Shown piece by piece: positions 13,838 to 22,945 of a stretch of DNA of 64,000 nt. This DNA comes from Candidatus Delongbacteria bacterium (GTDB lineage: Bacteria; CAIWAD01), in NCBI GenBank assembly GCA_020634015.1, contig JACKCN010000001.1:231001-295000 (forward strand). The letters are read 5' to 3'. Below the pieces are notes generated by a model. That model worked only from the letters and a program-made list of their open reading frames with translations, was not told the DNA's origin and ran no database searches. A program made the position numbers and the translations under genes. Within the stretch, counting starts at the first letter, position 1, and the number at the start of each line of letters is the position of its first letter.

Positions 13838-16474
13838 CTAGTTCAGCAGGCGCAGGTCCTGGAACATGAAGAAGTCGAAGAGCAGTTCGGGGCGGCTGCT
13901 GCCCAGTTGCAGCAGTTGCTCATCCTGGGCGGTCTGGCGGGCCTCGGCGCTCATCTCGCTCATTTTTTCATCCAGGGACAGCGTGGCCATGCCACCGGCC
14001 AATTCGAAGATCTGGCTCAGGCTGAAGCGGGGGTAGATTTCCTCGACGTCCACCGGACCTTTGAGTTCGGCGCGGCGGATGGCCTCGTCGATGCCTTCCT
14101 TCAGTCCGCCCACCGAATCGGCCAGGCCCAGCTCGATGGCAGTGGGTCCGGACCAGACACGGCCTTCGGCGATGGCATGCACCGCGTCCCACTCCATCTC
14201 GCGGCCTTCGGCCACCTTGTCCACGAAATCGTCGTAGAAGCTGCGGATCAGTCCGCGGATTTCGCGGTCCTGCTGGTCGCTCAGCGGGCGTCCCGCCACC
14301 GGCAGGGTGGGCAGACGCATGCTGACATTGCCGGCTTCCAGGTTCAGCCCGAAGGGCATCACGGCTCCCCCAAGGGGAGCCTGGCCGGCCCAGACACCGT
14401 CCTGCCTGAAACCGGACGCTGCCATCAGGCCCTTGTCGAAGAAGGCACCCGCGGCCACGCCGATGCTGCCGGTGATCGTGACGGGGGTGGTGATGATCTG
14501 GTCACCGGACATGGAGAAATAGTACCCCCCGCTGGCGGCCAGGAAGCCCTGGACAACCACCAGAGGCTTGTCTTCCTGCAGGCGCTGCATCTCGTGCCAG
14601 ACCAGATCGGAGGCATAGCCACTGCCACCCGGTGAATCCACGTAGAGCACCACGGCCTTGATGCGGTCATTCTTGCGGCAGGCCTTGAGCTGCTGGATCA
14701 CGGTTTCGGAACCGATCACGAAGGGGCCGATGCTGGTGCCTTCGCGGATGGGGCCCGAGGCGTAGATCACCGCCACCTGGCGATCGTCCATCCACTGGGT
14801 GCGAGCCATCGGGGTGATGAAACTGCGGATCGGGCGCAGGGATTCCTTGCCACCGCTCTCGCCCTTGTCCTTGCCAAAGCCCAGACTGAAACTGATGCCG
14901 GACTTGCCGTCTTCATCGTCCTTCTTGTCGGAATCACGATGGCAGACCCAGTCCTCGACCTTGTCGTCGTAGAGCAGCGTGTCCACGATGCCCATCTCCA
15001 CCAGCTGGTCGGCATCGTGGAAATAGTGATCCAGCAACTGGCCCAGTTCCTCGTCGCCCAGACCGAATCCGGACTTGATCTCGGCCACGAAATGGTCGTG
15101 GACTTCGGTCAGGGCCCGCCCCACGTTCTCGCGCACTTCGGGGGACATCGCCGAGTTGCTGAACTCCTCGCCGGCACCTTTCCAGGCACCCACGTTCCAG
15201 CGGGTGAATTCGACTCCCGCCTTGGCCAGAGCGTCCTTGAAGTACAGCCGCTCGCTGCCGAAGGGATTGATTTCGGCCTCGCCGATGGGCAACAGGGCCA
15301 CACGATCGGCCAGCGAGGCCAGATACAGCGACCCCAGGCTCAGGCTGTGGCTGTAGAAGACCACTTCGCGCCCCTGGTCCTTGAATTCCTTCAGGGCACG
15401 ATGGACTTCCCAGAGAATCACGGGATCGGCCTGGAAGCCGGGGCGCATTTCCACCAGCACACCCTTGACCGTGGGATCCTTGCCGATGGCTTCCATCTGC
15501 TCCAGGAAATCGGGCAGGCGGAACTTGACACCGGAAATCAGCCAGGTGTATTCACTGGCCATGCCTTCCAGCTTGAGATGGGCATAACTGCGCCGCGGGG
15601 GAGTCATCACGCGCATGTTGTGGAACATGCTGCTGTTCAGGCGCACGTGACTGCGATTGGCGCTGAGATTGCTGCCGCCAGCCGGATTCTCCTGCTCGGC
15701 TCCCACATACCCCAGACCCAGGCCACCCATGTGCAGGTCGACTCCCAGGGCCATGTCGTCCCGGTTGACATTCTTGCGGAAGGAGAGGTCCACCACATTG
15801 AAGGGCGACCACTGGGCACCGTACCAGACACGGTCGCCGTGGAATTCCAGGTTGCGGTCCCACGCCGCGTCACAGAACAGGCTGAAGGTCTGGATGCCCG
15901 TGACCGCCGGTGCCGGGCGCATGGAGAAGCCGCCCTCGCCCCAGTAGCGATTGCGGTGGAAGTTCTGGTTGGCCAGGTCGTTGCCCAGCAGGAAGTGATG
16001 TACCGTGCCCAGCGAGAATTGCGGCATCTGAAGGCCGAAGGGGGCGTAGCGGCCAAGAGAACTGAAGAGGAACTCGTCGGGGCCATCACCGCCGACGGCA
16101 TTGCCCTTGTTCCAGGCGTAGGCCAGGCCGATCATGTTGTCACGCTCGCCCATGCCCAGGCCCAGGCGGAAGCGATTGATGTAGCGATCGCCGGGCTGGT
16201 CGGTGTGGCGCACGCCAAAGCCGAGGCTGCCCAGCTTGCTGTAGAAGGACCAGTCGCCGTGTCGGCTGTTGTCGGTATCCTCGAGTGAACCGAAGTACTC
16301 GAATTCGCTGGTTTCCTCGTCGTACCACGCGGACGCCGCATTGCTGTAGGCACCGGACGCACCCTCCGCGCCGGAAAGGCTGCCCACCAGGTCGCTGTCC
16401 AGAGTGGGCAAAGCCTGTGCTGTTGCCAGAACAGGCAAGACAGCGATCAGGAGAACGGATCGTACCATTGTCAT
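13838..16474 (-). CDS. sppA: Signal peptide peptidase SppA (protease IV) with N-terminal barrel-like extension
   Basis: An 878-residue exported protein. The C-terminal ~600 residues are a long-form SppA with both domains: catalytic Lys432 in GAWKGAGEEF and nucleophile Ser648 in AASGGYYFSMSGD, plus VLYVDSPGGSGYASD and TITGSIGVAAG. E. coli SppA is 618 residues, so about 270 residues are extra. They follow a signal peptide (ending ATAQA) and consist of alternating strands rich in Gly, Phe, Tyr and Trp (LGSLGFGVRHT, RYINRFRLGLGMG, GLGLGYVGAEQE) like an outer-membrane beta-barrel. The protease may therefore be outer-membrane-linked rather than inner-membrane. Cleavage substrates are unknown. The start could also be the second ATG at 16468. 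Confidence 0.88.
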   Translation of the reverse strand: MTMVRSVLLIAVLPVLATAQALPTLDSDLVGSLSGAEGASGAYSNAASAWYDEETSEFEYFGSLEDTDNSRHGDWSFYSKLGSLGFGVRHTDQPGDRYINRFRLGLGMGERDNMIGLAYAWNKGNAVGGDGPDEFLFSSLGRYAPFGLQMPQFSLGTVHHFLLGNDLANQNFHRNRYWGEGGFSMRPAPAVTGIQTFSLFCDAAWDRNLEFHGDRVWYGAQWSPFNVVDLSFRKNVNRDDMALGVDLHMGGLGLGYVGAEQENPAGGSNLSANRSHVRLNSSMFHNMRVMTPPRRSYAHLKLEGMASEYTWLISGVKFRLPDFLEQMEAIGKDPTVKGVLVEMRPGFQADPVILWEVHRALKEFKDQGREVVFYSHSLSLGSLYLASLADRVALLPIGEAEINPFGSERLYFKDALAKAGVEFTRWNVGAWKGAGEEFSNSAMSPEVRENVGRALTEVHDHFVAEIKSGFGLGDEELGQLLDHYFHDADQLVEMGIVDTLLYDDKVEDWVCHRDSDKKDDEDGKSGISFSLGFGKDKGESGGKESLRPIRSFITPMARTQWMDDRQVAVIYASGPIREGTSIGPFVIGSETVIQQLKACRKNDRIKAVVLYVDSPGGSGYASDLVWHEMQRLQEDKPLVVVQGFLAASGGYYFSMSGDQIITTPVTITGSIGVAAGAFFDKGLMAASGFRQDGVWAGQAPLGGAVMPFGLNLEAGNVSMRLPTLPVAGRPLSDQQDREIRGLIRSFYDDFVDKVAEGREMEWDAVHAIAEGRVWSGPTAIELGLADSVGGLKEGIDEAIRRAELKGPVDVEEIYPRFSLSQIFELAGGMATLSLDEKMSEMSAEARQTAQDEQLLQLGSSRPELLFDFFMFQDLRLLN

Positions 16475-16678
16475 TCACTTTCCAGTTGATGAAGGCGGAC
16501 GAAGCGGAGAGCGGTGGAACGGCTGCCCACCGGACACGTGACGGCTTCGACGGAATCGGGGGGAATCGGTTTCACTCCGGGGCACCACCGAGGGGCCGGT
16601 CAAGGGCTGTCAAGTTAGGATGTGCCCGCTGGGCGGGCAAGGTGGGGCCGCGGGAGCCACCCTGGAATCATGGGCACG

Positions 16679-16702
16679 AAAAAAGCCCACCTGACGGTGG
16701 GC
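16679..16702 (-). terminator. Terminator after the 36-residue peptide gene
   Basis: A 7-bp GC-rich stem (16685-16691 with 16696-16702, loop 4) followed on the minus strand by six T. It lies 32 bases beyond the stop at 16734. Bases 16475-16678 hold the sppA upstream region and a weak hairpin (16623-16639). Confidence 0.85.
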
Positions 16703-16733
16703 CTTGAGCGTTCCTGTGAGAATCGCTGCGAAA

Positions 16734-16844
16734 TCAGATGATGATGATGCCGACGATCATCACGACAAGGAACAGCGGCGAGGCGACGGCCATATCAAGA
16801 CGACTGCGCTTGGCCATGTTCAGGAACTTCTTCAGTTGACTCAT
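16734..16844 (-). CDS. 36-residue single-span membrane peptide
   Basis: A short gene for 36 residues: a basic N-terminus (MSQLKKFLNMAKRSRLD) then a membrane segment (MAVASPLFLVVMIVGIIII) reaching the C-terminus. The ATG at 16844 has a GGGGG ribosome-binding stretch 7 bases upstream, and a clear terminator follows, so it looks like a free-standing transcript. I do not recognise the family. The shape is that of small regulatory or stress membrane peptides, or a type I toxin-like peptide; nothing in the sequence decides between these. Confidence 0.6.
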   Translation of the reverse strand: MSQLKKFLNMAKRSRLDMAVASPLFLVVMIVGIIII

Positions 16845-17182
16845 TCGAGACCCCCATTTTCCGCTTCTTCTTTCCGCAGTTTCCCCCTTGCGGATCGGAA
16901 GCAGTCCCAGTGACTCGTCACCGGTGCACAAGACAGAGCAAGATGGATGCCACTTTCCACGCCCGGGCCATCTTCTTGTTTATCCATCACTTGCCTTCAG
17001 GTCTCAAAATTCTGTTCCGCCGCAAGTGTCCAGATTCTTCCAAAGCTGTGCAGGAACCGTCAGGGGAGGCGGGGCATCTGACGATTCCCGTCAGATCCGG
17101 CTTTTCGCTTATCCACTGCAGCCGTGCGGACTATGTCTCGCAGCGCCCCAATTGATGCACCGACGAGCACCGGCTGGGAGTT
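16845..17182. other. Intergenic region with one hairpin
   Basis: These 338 bases hold the upstream region of the 36-residue peptide and the end of the YfhO-like transcript. An 8-bp perfect inverted repeat (17076-17083 with 17089-17096, loop 5) may terminate that transcript, although no T-run follows. No gene seen. Confidence 0.5.
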
Positions 17183-19600
17183 TCAGTCCTTGCGTCTGCC
17201 CCGGAACCACAGCACTCCCCAGGCACCCAGCATGGCCAGCAGGGTCAGACCGCTGATGCCCGCACCCAACCGGAAATCCGTGGGAGCAAAGCGCAGCACG
17301 ATCCGGTGGTCCCCTGCTGCGGGCAACAGGATGGCACGGGTCGCGAAGTTCGAGTTGAGAATCGCGGCATCCTGTCCGTTCACTGACGCCGTCCACCCGT
17401 TGGGATAGAAGATTTCGCTGATCTGCAACACTCCCGGACCATCACAAGTGACCTCAATGGTCATTTCCTCATCCTGATAGTCCGTCACACGAGCCGACCC
17501 GGTCGCATTGCTGGTGAATCCGGGACTCTCCAGCAGCACCACTTCGGAGCGTGCATCGAAATCCGGAGCCAGGATCCTCTCCAGAGCATCCTTGGGACTG
17601 GCCACCGTGGTGATGCGCCCGGGCAGACTGACCCGTTCGGCAGCCGACTCACGGGAGAGCAGCAGCTGGTCCTGTTGCTTGCCCACGACCACCTGGCCTT
17701 CCAGCATCTCCCGTGCGATGGTGTACTTCACATTCAGCACATCAAGCACGTGCGGATGGATCTCGCGATCCATGCCATAACCCTGTGCGGCACCGGCATC
17801 CAGAAACTGGTCCGTGATGTTGAGGCGCGCGCCCTGGTATCCCAGGACGGACTGAAGATTCCAGGCGATCAGCTGATTGTATGGATACACGCCCTTGGGC
17901 CAGACCCTGAACAGATCCTGACTGGCAAGCCCCTGGAGGTGCTGGATCATCGGGTCAGGCCGCAGTTCCTGCAGAATGGATTGACGTGGCGAAAAATGCA
18001 GCGCCTTGCCGTATTCGGGTTTCGCATCGGCCACTCCAAGTACGAGCAACAGGACCGCAAGTCCTCCCTCCTTGACGCTGCCCCGGCTGTACATCACAAG
18101 CACACCACCCAGCAGCAGGAGCACCACGGCCTCCTTCCAGAGGCTTCCGGCCAGCACCTTGCCGCGCTGGGCCCGGATGGAATTCTTGACCTGATTGAAC
18201 TCCGCCGGGCTCAGTGTCTGTCCCCTGCCGGCGAAATAGGCCTCGATCTGCATCCGGTCACGCATGCCGAAGCGGGAATCGCCATCGGCCACGGCACCGT
18301 CACCCGGTGAGACGACCATGCCCCAGATGGCCAGCAGCACGGCCCCCGCAGCACACACGAGACCCGCGCGGAATGTGCGCCCCGGGTTCGCTGGTGTTCC
18401 TTGAGCGGGCACCAGCATGCGCCATCCTTCGGCGGCCGCCAGCAACAGCAGAATCTGGCTCACGGCAATGGCCCACATGTGCGCCCTGAACTTCGCGTAG
18501 AAGGGAAACAAGTCCACGAAGACCGAGAACAGCGGGCCCCCGTTGCGTCCGATGCCCATCAGGAACAGGAAACCGGCCGCCAGCAGCAGCGGATAGATCC
18601 TGCGTCGTCCGGGCGAAAACAGTCCCAGAGCCAGCAGGACCAGTGGCACGAGGCCCATGGTCAGAGGGAAGGCCGTGTACTCCAGACCTCCCCAGTAGTC
18701 TCCGCCACCATATCCCTTGGCCGCGGGAATCGCCCAGGTCAGCAGGTCTTCCGGTGGATAGGAGTAGGCCGCCGCGTACCCGCCATCCGTCACGGTTTCC
18801 GACGCGGAAGAACGAATGGACTGGTCGCTGTAGTTGAGAACCGGCAGGAACAGTATGGAGGCCAGCAGCACAGCACTGACCACAGCAGCCAGAAGAAAGG
18901 CCAGGCGTGACACAATGAGTTTCCAGGCCCCGGGGCCATGGTCCAGAATTGCACGCACCAGGAAGTAGATCCCGGCCCCCAGAAGGAAGTAGTACGCCAC
19001 CTGGACATGCTTGGACAGCAGCAGCAGGCCCAGTGAGAATCCGGCCGGCAACACCCGGATCCAGCCGGGATTCCGGTAGACACGGGCCAGCAGGAACAAG
19101 GACAGCGGCATCTGGCACAGCGTCCAGAGCTTGACCGTATGTCCGGCGCCCGCAAGTCCCACCAGTGTGGTCATGGACATCGCCAAACCCGCCAGAAGCA
19201 GGGCTCCTGCAGCCGAAAGTCCTTCGTGACGCAGAAACAGCCAGACTCCCAGCCCGAGAACCATCAGGTACACGATGTGAGGCAGCACGGGATCGGCGTA
19301 TCCATTGAACAGCAGTTTCTGACCAAAGACCAGCAATGAGACTTCCACCGGATTGACCGGGGCGGTCACGAGAGCGGCAAAGGCCGGCATGCCGCCGAAG
19401 AGACCGGGTATCCACTGCCCAAGACTGCCTTGCGCCAGGTGATCCAGGCCCCACTGCATGAATGGAATGGACTTGATCGTGTCCGAGGCGGACAGTGTTT
19501 CGCCCGTGAAGAAGGGCAGGAAGGGCAGCACGGCCAGCAGCACCAGCACCGCAATCATGAGTACCCGGTTCCGGGTCCTGGAAGTGTCTTCCGGAGTCAT
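17183..19600 (-). CDS. YfhO-family multispan membrane protein (GT-C-like)
   Basis: An 805-residue inner-membrane protein with about 12-14 hydrophobic segments, a soluble region, and a last TM segment near the C-terminus (GISGLTLLAMLGAWGVLWF). The first periplasmic loop contains TLSASDTIKSIPFMQWGLDH, an acidic motif typical of YfhO and other GT-C glycosyltransferases that use lipid-linked sugars. The C-terminal soluble domain has FYPNGWTASVNGQDA and PAAGDHRIVLRFAPTDFRLG, the YfhO signature. YfhO in Gram-positives glycosylates teichoic acids; here the acceptor is unknown, perhaps surface polysaccharide. The ATG at 19600 has AGGA upstream; longer frames add non-homologous residues. Confidence 0.83.
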   Translation of the reverse strand: MTPEDTSRTRNRVLMIAVLVLLAVLPFLPFFTGETLSASDTIKSIPFMQWGLDHLAQGSLGQWIPGLFGGMPAFAALVTAPVNPVEVSLLVFGQKLLFNGYADPVLPHIVYLMVLGLGVWLFLRHEGLSAAGALLLAGLAMSMTTLVGLAGAGHTVKLWTLCQMPLSLFLLARVYRNPGWIRVLPAGFSLGLLLLSKHVQVAYYFLLGAGIYFLVRAILDHGPGAWKLIVSRLAFLLAAVVSAVLLASILFLPVLNYSDQSIRSSASETVTDGGYAAAYSYPPEDLLTWAIPAAKGYGGGDYWGGLEYTAFPLTMGLVPLVLLALGLFSPGRRRIYPLLLAAGFLFLMGIGRNGGPLFSVFVDLFPFYAKFRAHMWAIAVSQILLLLAAAEGWRMLVPAQGTPANPGRTFRAGLVCAAGAVLLAIWGMVVSPGDGAVADGDSRFGMRDRMQIEAYFAGRGQTLSPAEFNQVKNSIRAQRGKVLAGSLWKEAVVLLLLGGVLVMYSRGSVKEGGLAVLLLVLGVADAKPEYGKALHFSPRQSILQELRPDPMIQHLQGLASQDLFRVWPKGVYPYNQLIAWNLQSVLGYQGARLNITDQFLDAGAAQGYGMDREIHPHVLDVLNVKYTIAREMLEGQVVVGKQQDQLLLSRESAAERVSLPGRITTVASPKDALERILAPDFDARSEVVLLESPGFTSNATGSARVTDYQDEEMTIEVTCDGPGVLQISEIFYPNGWTASVNGQDAAILNSNFATRAILLPAAGDHRIVLRFAPTDFRLGAGISGLTLLAMLGAWGVLWFRGRRKD

Positions 19601-19899
19601 TCCTGATCCTTTGTTCAAGTAGGGAGTGCAAGCTGCAGCCGGCCCGGGAAACCCGGGCATGGCGATCTGTCCGCACCTGGCTGACTGATTGGTGGCCCCA
19701 AAGGTAATGAAGCGCAACCCGGATGGGCACAGGAGTGGTCCGATGATGCACGTCAGCCGGTCGCATGCCCGGGCAAGGATCTTCACAACGGATTCCCTGA
19801 AAGGTCAGCGTCTGGTTTCTATCTTCAGTGGCCCCATTGGAGTGATTCCGGGGCCAAGTATTGCCCCGGGCGCGGGAATCGGGTGAATCAGGAGTGGGA
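19601..19899. other. Divergent intergenic region
   Basis: These 299 bases lie between the YfhO-like gene and the methyltransferase gene. A 7-bp IR (19642-19648 with 19652-19658) sits 42 bases before the YfhO-like start, and GC-rich inverted segments lie at about 19840-19880 before the methyltransferase start. No gene seen. Confidence 0.45.
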
Positions 19900-21069
19900 A
19901 TGATTTCGAATCGCATGCGCATTGAAGCCGGTCTGTGGAAAATGCGCCGTCTGGCAATGCCGACACGCCGGATCACCGTGGAGCTGGGGAGCTTGCGTGT
20001 CGGCCAGCAGGCTGGCCTGCCCATGGAGGCCTGGGCCCGGCTCAGCGGGGATGACTCACTTGTGTCGCGCTCCATGCAGGACTCTCCGCATCTGGCCCTG
20101 TTGCGACAGGCGCGCGACACGGGACACAGCGACCCGCGGGGCAGCGAGTATCTGGCACATGCGCTGCGAGTGCTGGAACGTGTGGGACACTACCACGACG
20201 CGCGCAGTGAACAGGAGGTCGTGGAGCTGGCCAGACGATTCGCGCAGTCCACGCCGGACACCGGAACTTCTCTCATCGAATCCGTGCGCGTGGCTCGTCT
20301 GATTGGTTGCAAGGACCTGTACGAGATCATCGATGGACACCACCGCGTCGCCATGGCACTGGCCGCAGGTGAAACCCGCGGCGAGGTGCTGCTTCAGGGC
20401 GCCGTGCCTTCCTGGTGGGTGCGGAAACTGCACCGGGTGAACATGACCCGTCGCAGCGAACTGTACCAGCCGATCGAGCTGCCCGAAGTGAAAGGTTGGC
20501 CCGTGGTTCGCGTGTGCCACGACCGGTTGAAGATGATCACCGAGTTCCTTGACGCACGCGGGCTGCACCCCCACACAGCCATCGATCTGGGCAGCAGCTA
20601 CGGATACTTCTCTGCTGGATTGAAGAACTGGGGCATTCCCGATGTCAAGGCCGTGGATCGTGATCCCAACGCCCTGGATGTGGGACGCCTGTGTTATGGG
20701 CTGGAACCGTCCCAATTGCTGGTCTCGCGCGCCGAGGACTATCTGGCCGACGACTCCACGCCTTCAGCCGAGGTCGTGCTCTTTCTCAGCCTCCTGCATC
20801 ACTACGCCATCGGCAAGGAACCGGGCGAAGTGGAACAGATCATCGCCGGCCTGGCCCGCAAGACCAGAACCGTGCTTTTCCTGGATACGGGAGAGGAACA
20901 CGAAGCATGGTTCCGTCACAAGCTGAAAGGGTGGTCTCCCGAATACGTCTCGAAACTGGTACTGCGCGCTGGAGGATTCTCGCAGGCGATCAGGCTGGGC
21001 ATCGATGCCGATGCACCATTCGAAAAGGGCCAGAATTACGGACGCACTTTCTGGGCATTCCTGAAGTAG
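19900..21069 (+). CDS. ParB-like domain joined to class I SAM methyltransferase
   Basis: A 389-residue cytoplasmic protein. Residues about 25-175 resemble a ParB/sulfiredoxin-like domain: the core YEIIDGHHRVAMALAAGE (DGHHR 145-149) matches the nucleotide-binding ExxGHRR-type motif. Residues about 215-389 form a Rossmann methyltransferase, with motif I AIDLGSSYGYFSAG (228-240), the acidic AVDRDPNALD and FLSLLHHY. Such pairs are found near polysaccharide genes in various bacteria; the methyl acceptor is unknown. AGGAG lies just before the ATG at 19900, which sets the start. It is divergent from the YfhO-like gene, which may share a surface-glycan role (inference). Confidence 0.75.
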   Translation: MISNRMRIEAGLWKMRRLAMPTRRITVELGSLRVGQQAGLPMEAWARLSGDDSLVSRSMQDSPHLALLRQARDTGHSDPRGSEYLAHALRVLERVGHYHDARSEQEVVELARRFAQSTPDTGTSLIESVRVARLIGCKDLYEIIDGHHRVAMALAAGETRGEVLLQGAVPSWWVRKLHRVNMTRRSELYQPIELPEVKGWPVVRVCHDRLKMITEFLDARGLHPHTAIDLGSSYGYFSAGLKNWGIPDVKAVDRDPNALDVGRLCYGLEPSQLLVSRAEDYLADDSTPSAEVVLFLSLLHHYAIGKEPGEVEQIIAGLARKTRTVLFLDTGEEHEAWFRHKLKGWSPEYVSKLVLRAGGFSQAIRLGIDADAPFEKGQNYGRTFWAFLK

Positions 21070-21210
21070 TACTCCCGGACATCGAAGCCACCGTCCTTGA
21101 TGCCGATTCCACCTTCTGTCCGCTGCTGGAAAGCGGTTGTCTCCACCAGAAACCGGATTGGCAGAGACATCGAACAGCGAAACACGGCAGTGATGGACAT
21201 ACTGGTGGGG

Positions 21211-21260
21211 TTGACAATCCTGCTTTGCCATTTGGCGCAGAAATGATAGGCTGCGCCAAA
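21211..21260 (+). promoter_or_regulatory. Putative control region with perfect inverted repeat before the beta-helix gene
   Basis: TTGACA at 21211-21216 is followed by a 10-bp perfect inverted repeat (21231-21240 with 21251-21260, 10-base loop) that ends 20 bases before the ATG. No -10 box lies at standard spacing. The repeat could be an operator, an mRNA 5' hairpin, or a weak terminator for the upstream gene. Confidence 0.4.
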
Positions 21261-21280
21261 TCCAGCAAAGGAGTCCCCCC

Positions 21281-22585
21281 ATGTCCCGATCCCTGTGTCA
21301 GATCTCGCTGGTCCTCGCGTCCTTCTGCGGCACCCTGAACGCCGCGATCTTGACGGTCCCCGGGGACCATTCCACCATCCAGCAGGCCTTGAATGCCGCC
21401 AACGACCTGGATACGGTCAGGGTGTCCGCAGGCATCTGGCCCGAGAATCTGGTGCTGGCCAACAAGAACCTGGTGCTGGAAAGCGTTTCCGGACCCGAAC
21501 TGACCATCGTGGATGGCATGGCTGCCGGCAGCGTGCTGCGGATTCACGGTTCCCTGATCACCGAGGCCTGCGTGATCCAGGGCTTCACCTTCACGGGCGG
21601 CACGGGCACTGCGCTCAGTGTCAGCGGCATTCCCCGGGGAGGAGTGGGTGGAGGAATCTTCTGTCACGATGGCGCCGATCCGGTGATCCGGGGCAATGTC
21701 CTTGTCGAGAATGTCGCCAGCGCACCCCAGGGCCTGGGAGGAGGCATCTTCGTCTGGTCCTGCGCGCCCCGCATCCAGGACAACCGGATTCAGGCCAACA
21801 GCAGCCACTACGGCGGTGGTCTGTTTCTGATGAACTCCACCAGCGACGTCGTGGGCAATCTGATCACGGGCAACACGACCCAGCCCAGTGGCAAGGGTGG
21901 TGGCATTCGCATCCTGTACGGTGCGCCGCTGATCCAGAACAACACCCTGGTGGGCAACTTCGCCCACTGGATCGGCAGCGCGATCGCCGCCTCGGAACCC
22001 GGCTGCCATCCCACCCTGAACGCCAACCTGATCGTGGGCAATCTGAACAGCAATCCGCTGGACTTCGCCTATTCCGCCTGGGTGGAAACATCCTGCAACG
22101 AGATGTGGAACAATCAGACCGGCGACATCTGGCCCAGCAGCCAGTACATGCACGACCTGGGGGGCAACATCATCGCCGACCCCCGTTTCTGCCCGGATGC
22201 GTACACGCTTTACAGCACCTCACCAGCCCTGCCGGGCCAGCATCCCACGGGCGCGGACTGCGGTCTGATCGGTGCTTTCGGACCCGGTTGCGGCGCTGTG
22301 GCCGACGTGGCCGACCTGCCGGGAAACTTCGATCTGCTGGCTCCCGCACCGAACCCCTTCAACCCCAGCACCCGCTGCACGATCGTGATGCGGCAGACCG
22401 CCCCCGCGCGTCTGGAGCTCTTCGACCTGCAGGGCCGGCGTGTGATGACCCTGCTGGATGGCCTGCTCTCCCGTGGCGAGCACAGTGTGCAGCTGGAGGG
22501 CCAGACTCTGGCCAGCGGAGTCTACCTGCTGGTCCTGAGTGCGGACCAGGAGCGCCGGGTGCAGAAAGTGACACTGCTCAAGTAA
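21281..22585 (+). CDS. Secreted right-handed beta-helix protein with type IX/FlgD-like C-terminal domain
   Basis: A 434-residue exported protein. The signal peptide is MSRSLCQISLVLASFCGTLNA. Residues about 22-340 are a pectate-lyase-like beta helix with recurring short rungs (HSTIQQALNAANDLDTVRV, GVGGGIFCHDGADPVIRGN, IVGNLNSNPLDF). The last 85 residues are a sorting domain: APAPNPFNPSTRCTIVMRQ, LELFDLQGRRVMTLLDG, SGVYLLVLSA, ending KVTLLK, as used by type IX secretion or related anchoring in FCB bacteria. AAAGGAG lies 12 bases upstream of the ATG. It probably binds or cleaves a carbohydrate, but no catalytic residues can be named. Confidence 0.8.
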   Translation: MSRSLCQISLVLASFCGTLNAAILTVPGDHSTIQQALNAANDLDTVRVSAGIWPENLVLANKNLVLESVSGPELTIVDGMAAGSVLRIHGSLITEACVIQGFTFTGGTGTALSVSGIPRGGVGGGIFCHDGADPVIRGNVLVENVASAPQGLGGGIFVWSCAPRIQDNRIQANSSHYGGGLFLMNSTSDVVGNLITGNTTQPSGKGGGIRILYGAPLIQNNTLVGNFAHWIGSAIAASEPGCHPTLNANLIVGNLNSNPLDFAYSAWVETSCNEMWNNQTGDIWPSSQYMHDLGGNIIADPRFCPDAYTLYSTSPALPGQHPTGADCGLIGAFGPGCGAVADVADLPGNFDLLAPAPNPFNPSTRCTIVMRQTAPARLELFDLQGRRVMTLLDGLLSRGEHSVQLEGQTLASGVYLLVLSADQERRVQKVTLLK

Positions 22586-22607
22586 CGCGCGCAGGCACAA
22601 AAACGAA

Positions 22608-22640
22608 AAGACAGCCCGCTTCGGAAAAGCGGGCTGTCTT
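22608..22640. terminator. Bidirectional terminator between the beta-helix gene and rpmA
   Basis: A 14-bp perfect stem (22608-22621 with 22627-22640), 5-base loop, with A-rich and T-rich flanks, between convergent genes. Confidence 0.9.
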
Positions 22641-22664
22641 GAATGAACGGGTTGCCCGGCGGGC

Positions 22665-22922
22665 TCAGCTGGCGGGGGTTTCCACCGAGATGGTGCGGCG
22701 ACCACGAAGTTTGTGGAACAGCACCTTGCCATCGGCGATCGCGTAGATCGTGTCGTCATTGCCACGACGCACGTTCTTGCCGGGATGGAAGTGGGTCCCG
22801 CGCTGGCGGACGATGATGTTGCCGCAGATCACGGCCTCGCCACCATACTTCTTCACGCCCAGGAACTGGGGATTGGAGTCGCGTCCGTTGCGGGTGGACG
22901 ACTGGCCTTTCTTGTGTGCCAT
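22665..22922 (-). CDS. rpmA: 50S ribosomal protein L27
   Basis: An 85-residue protein beginning MAHKKGQSSTRNGRDSN, with GGEAVICGNIIVRQRG and FHPGKNVRRGNDDTIYA, diagnostic of L27, whose N-terminal tail reaches the peptidyl transferase centre. There is no Firmicutes-type N-terminal cleavage extension. It follows rplU by 23 bases, the usual rplU-rpmA pair, here without obg next to it. The C-terminus reads RRTISVETPAS and is a little longer than in E. coli. Confidence 0.97.
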   Translation of the reverse strand: MAHKKGQSSTRNGRDSNPQFLGVKKYGGEAVICGNIIVRQRGTHFHPGKNVRRGNDDTIYAIADGKVLFHKLRGRRTISVETPAS

Positions 22923-22945
22923 CTATGGGTCCTCTTCCTGTGGGT

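Noticed and set aside
13047..14635. Overlapping open frames across the repeat region
   Set aside because: They carry the same peptide twice because the DNA repeat is duplicated, no start has a ribosome-binding site, and frames run on both strands.
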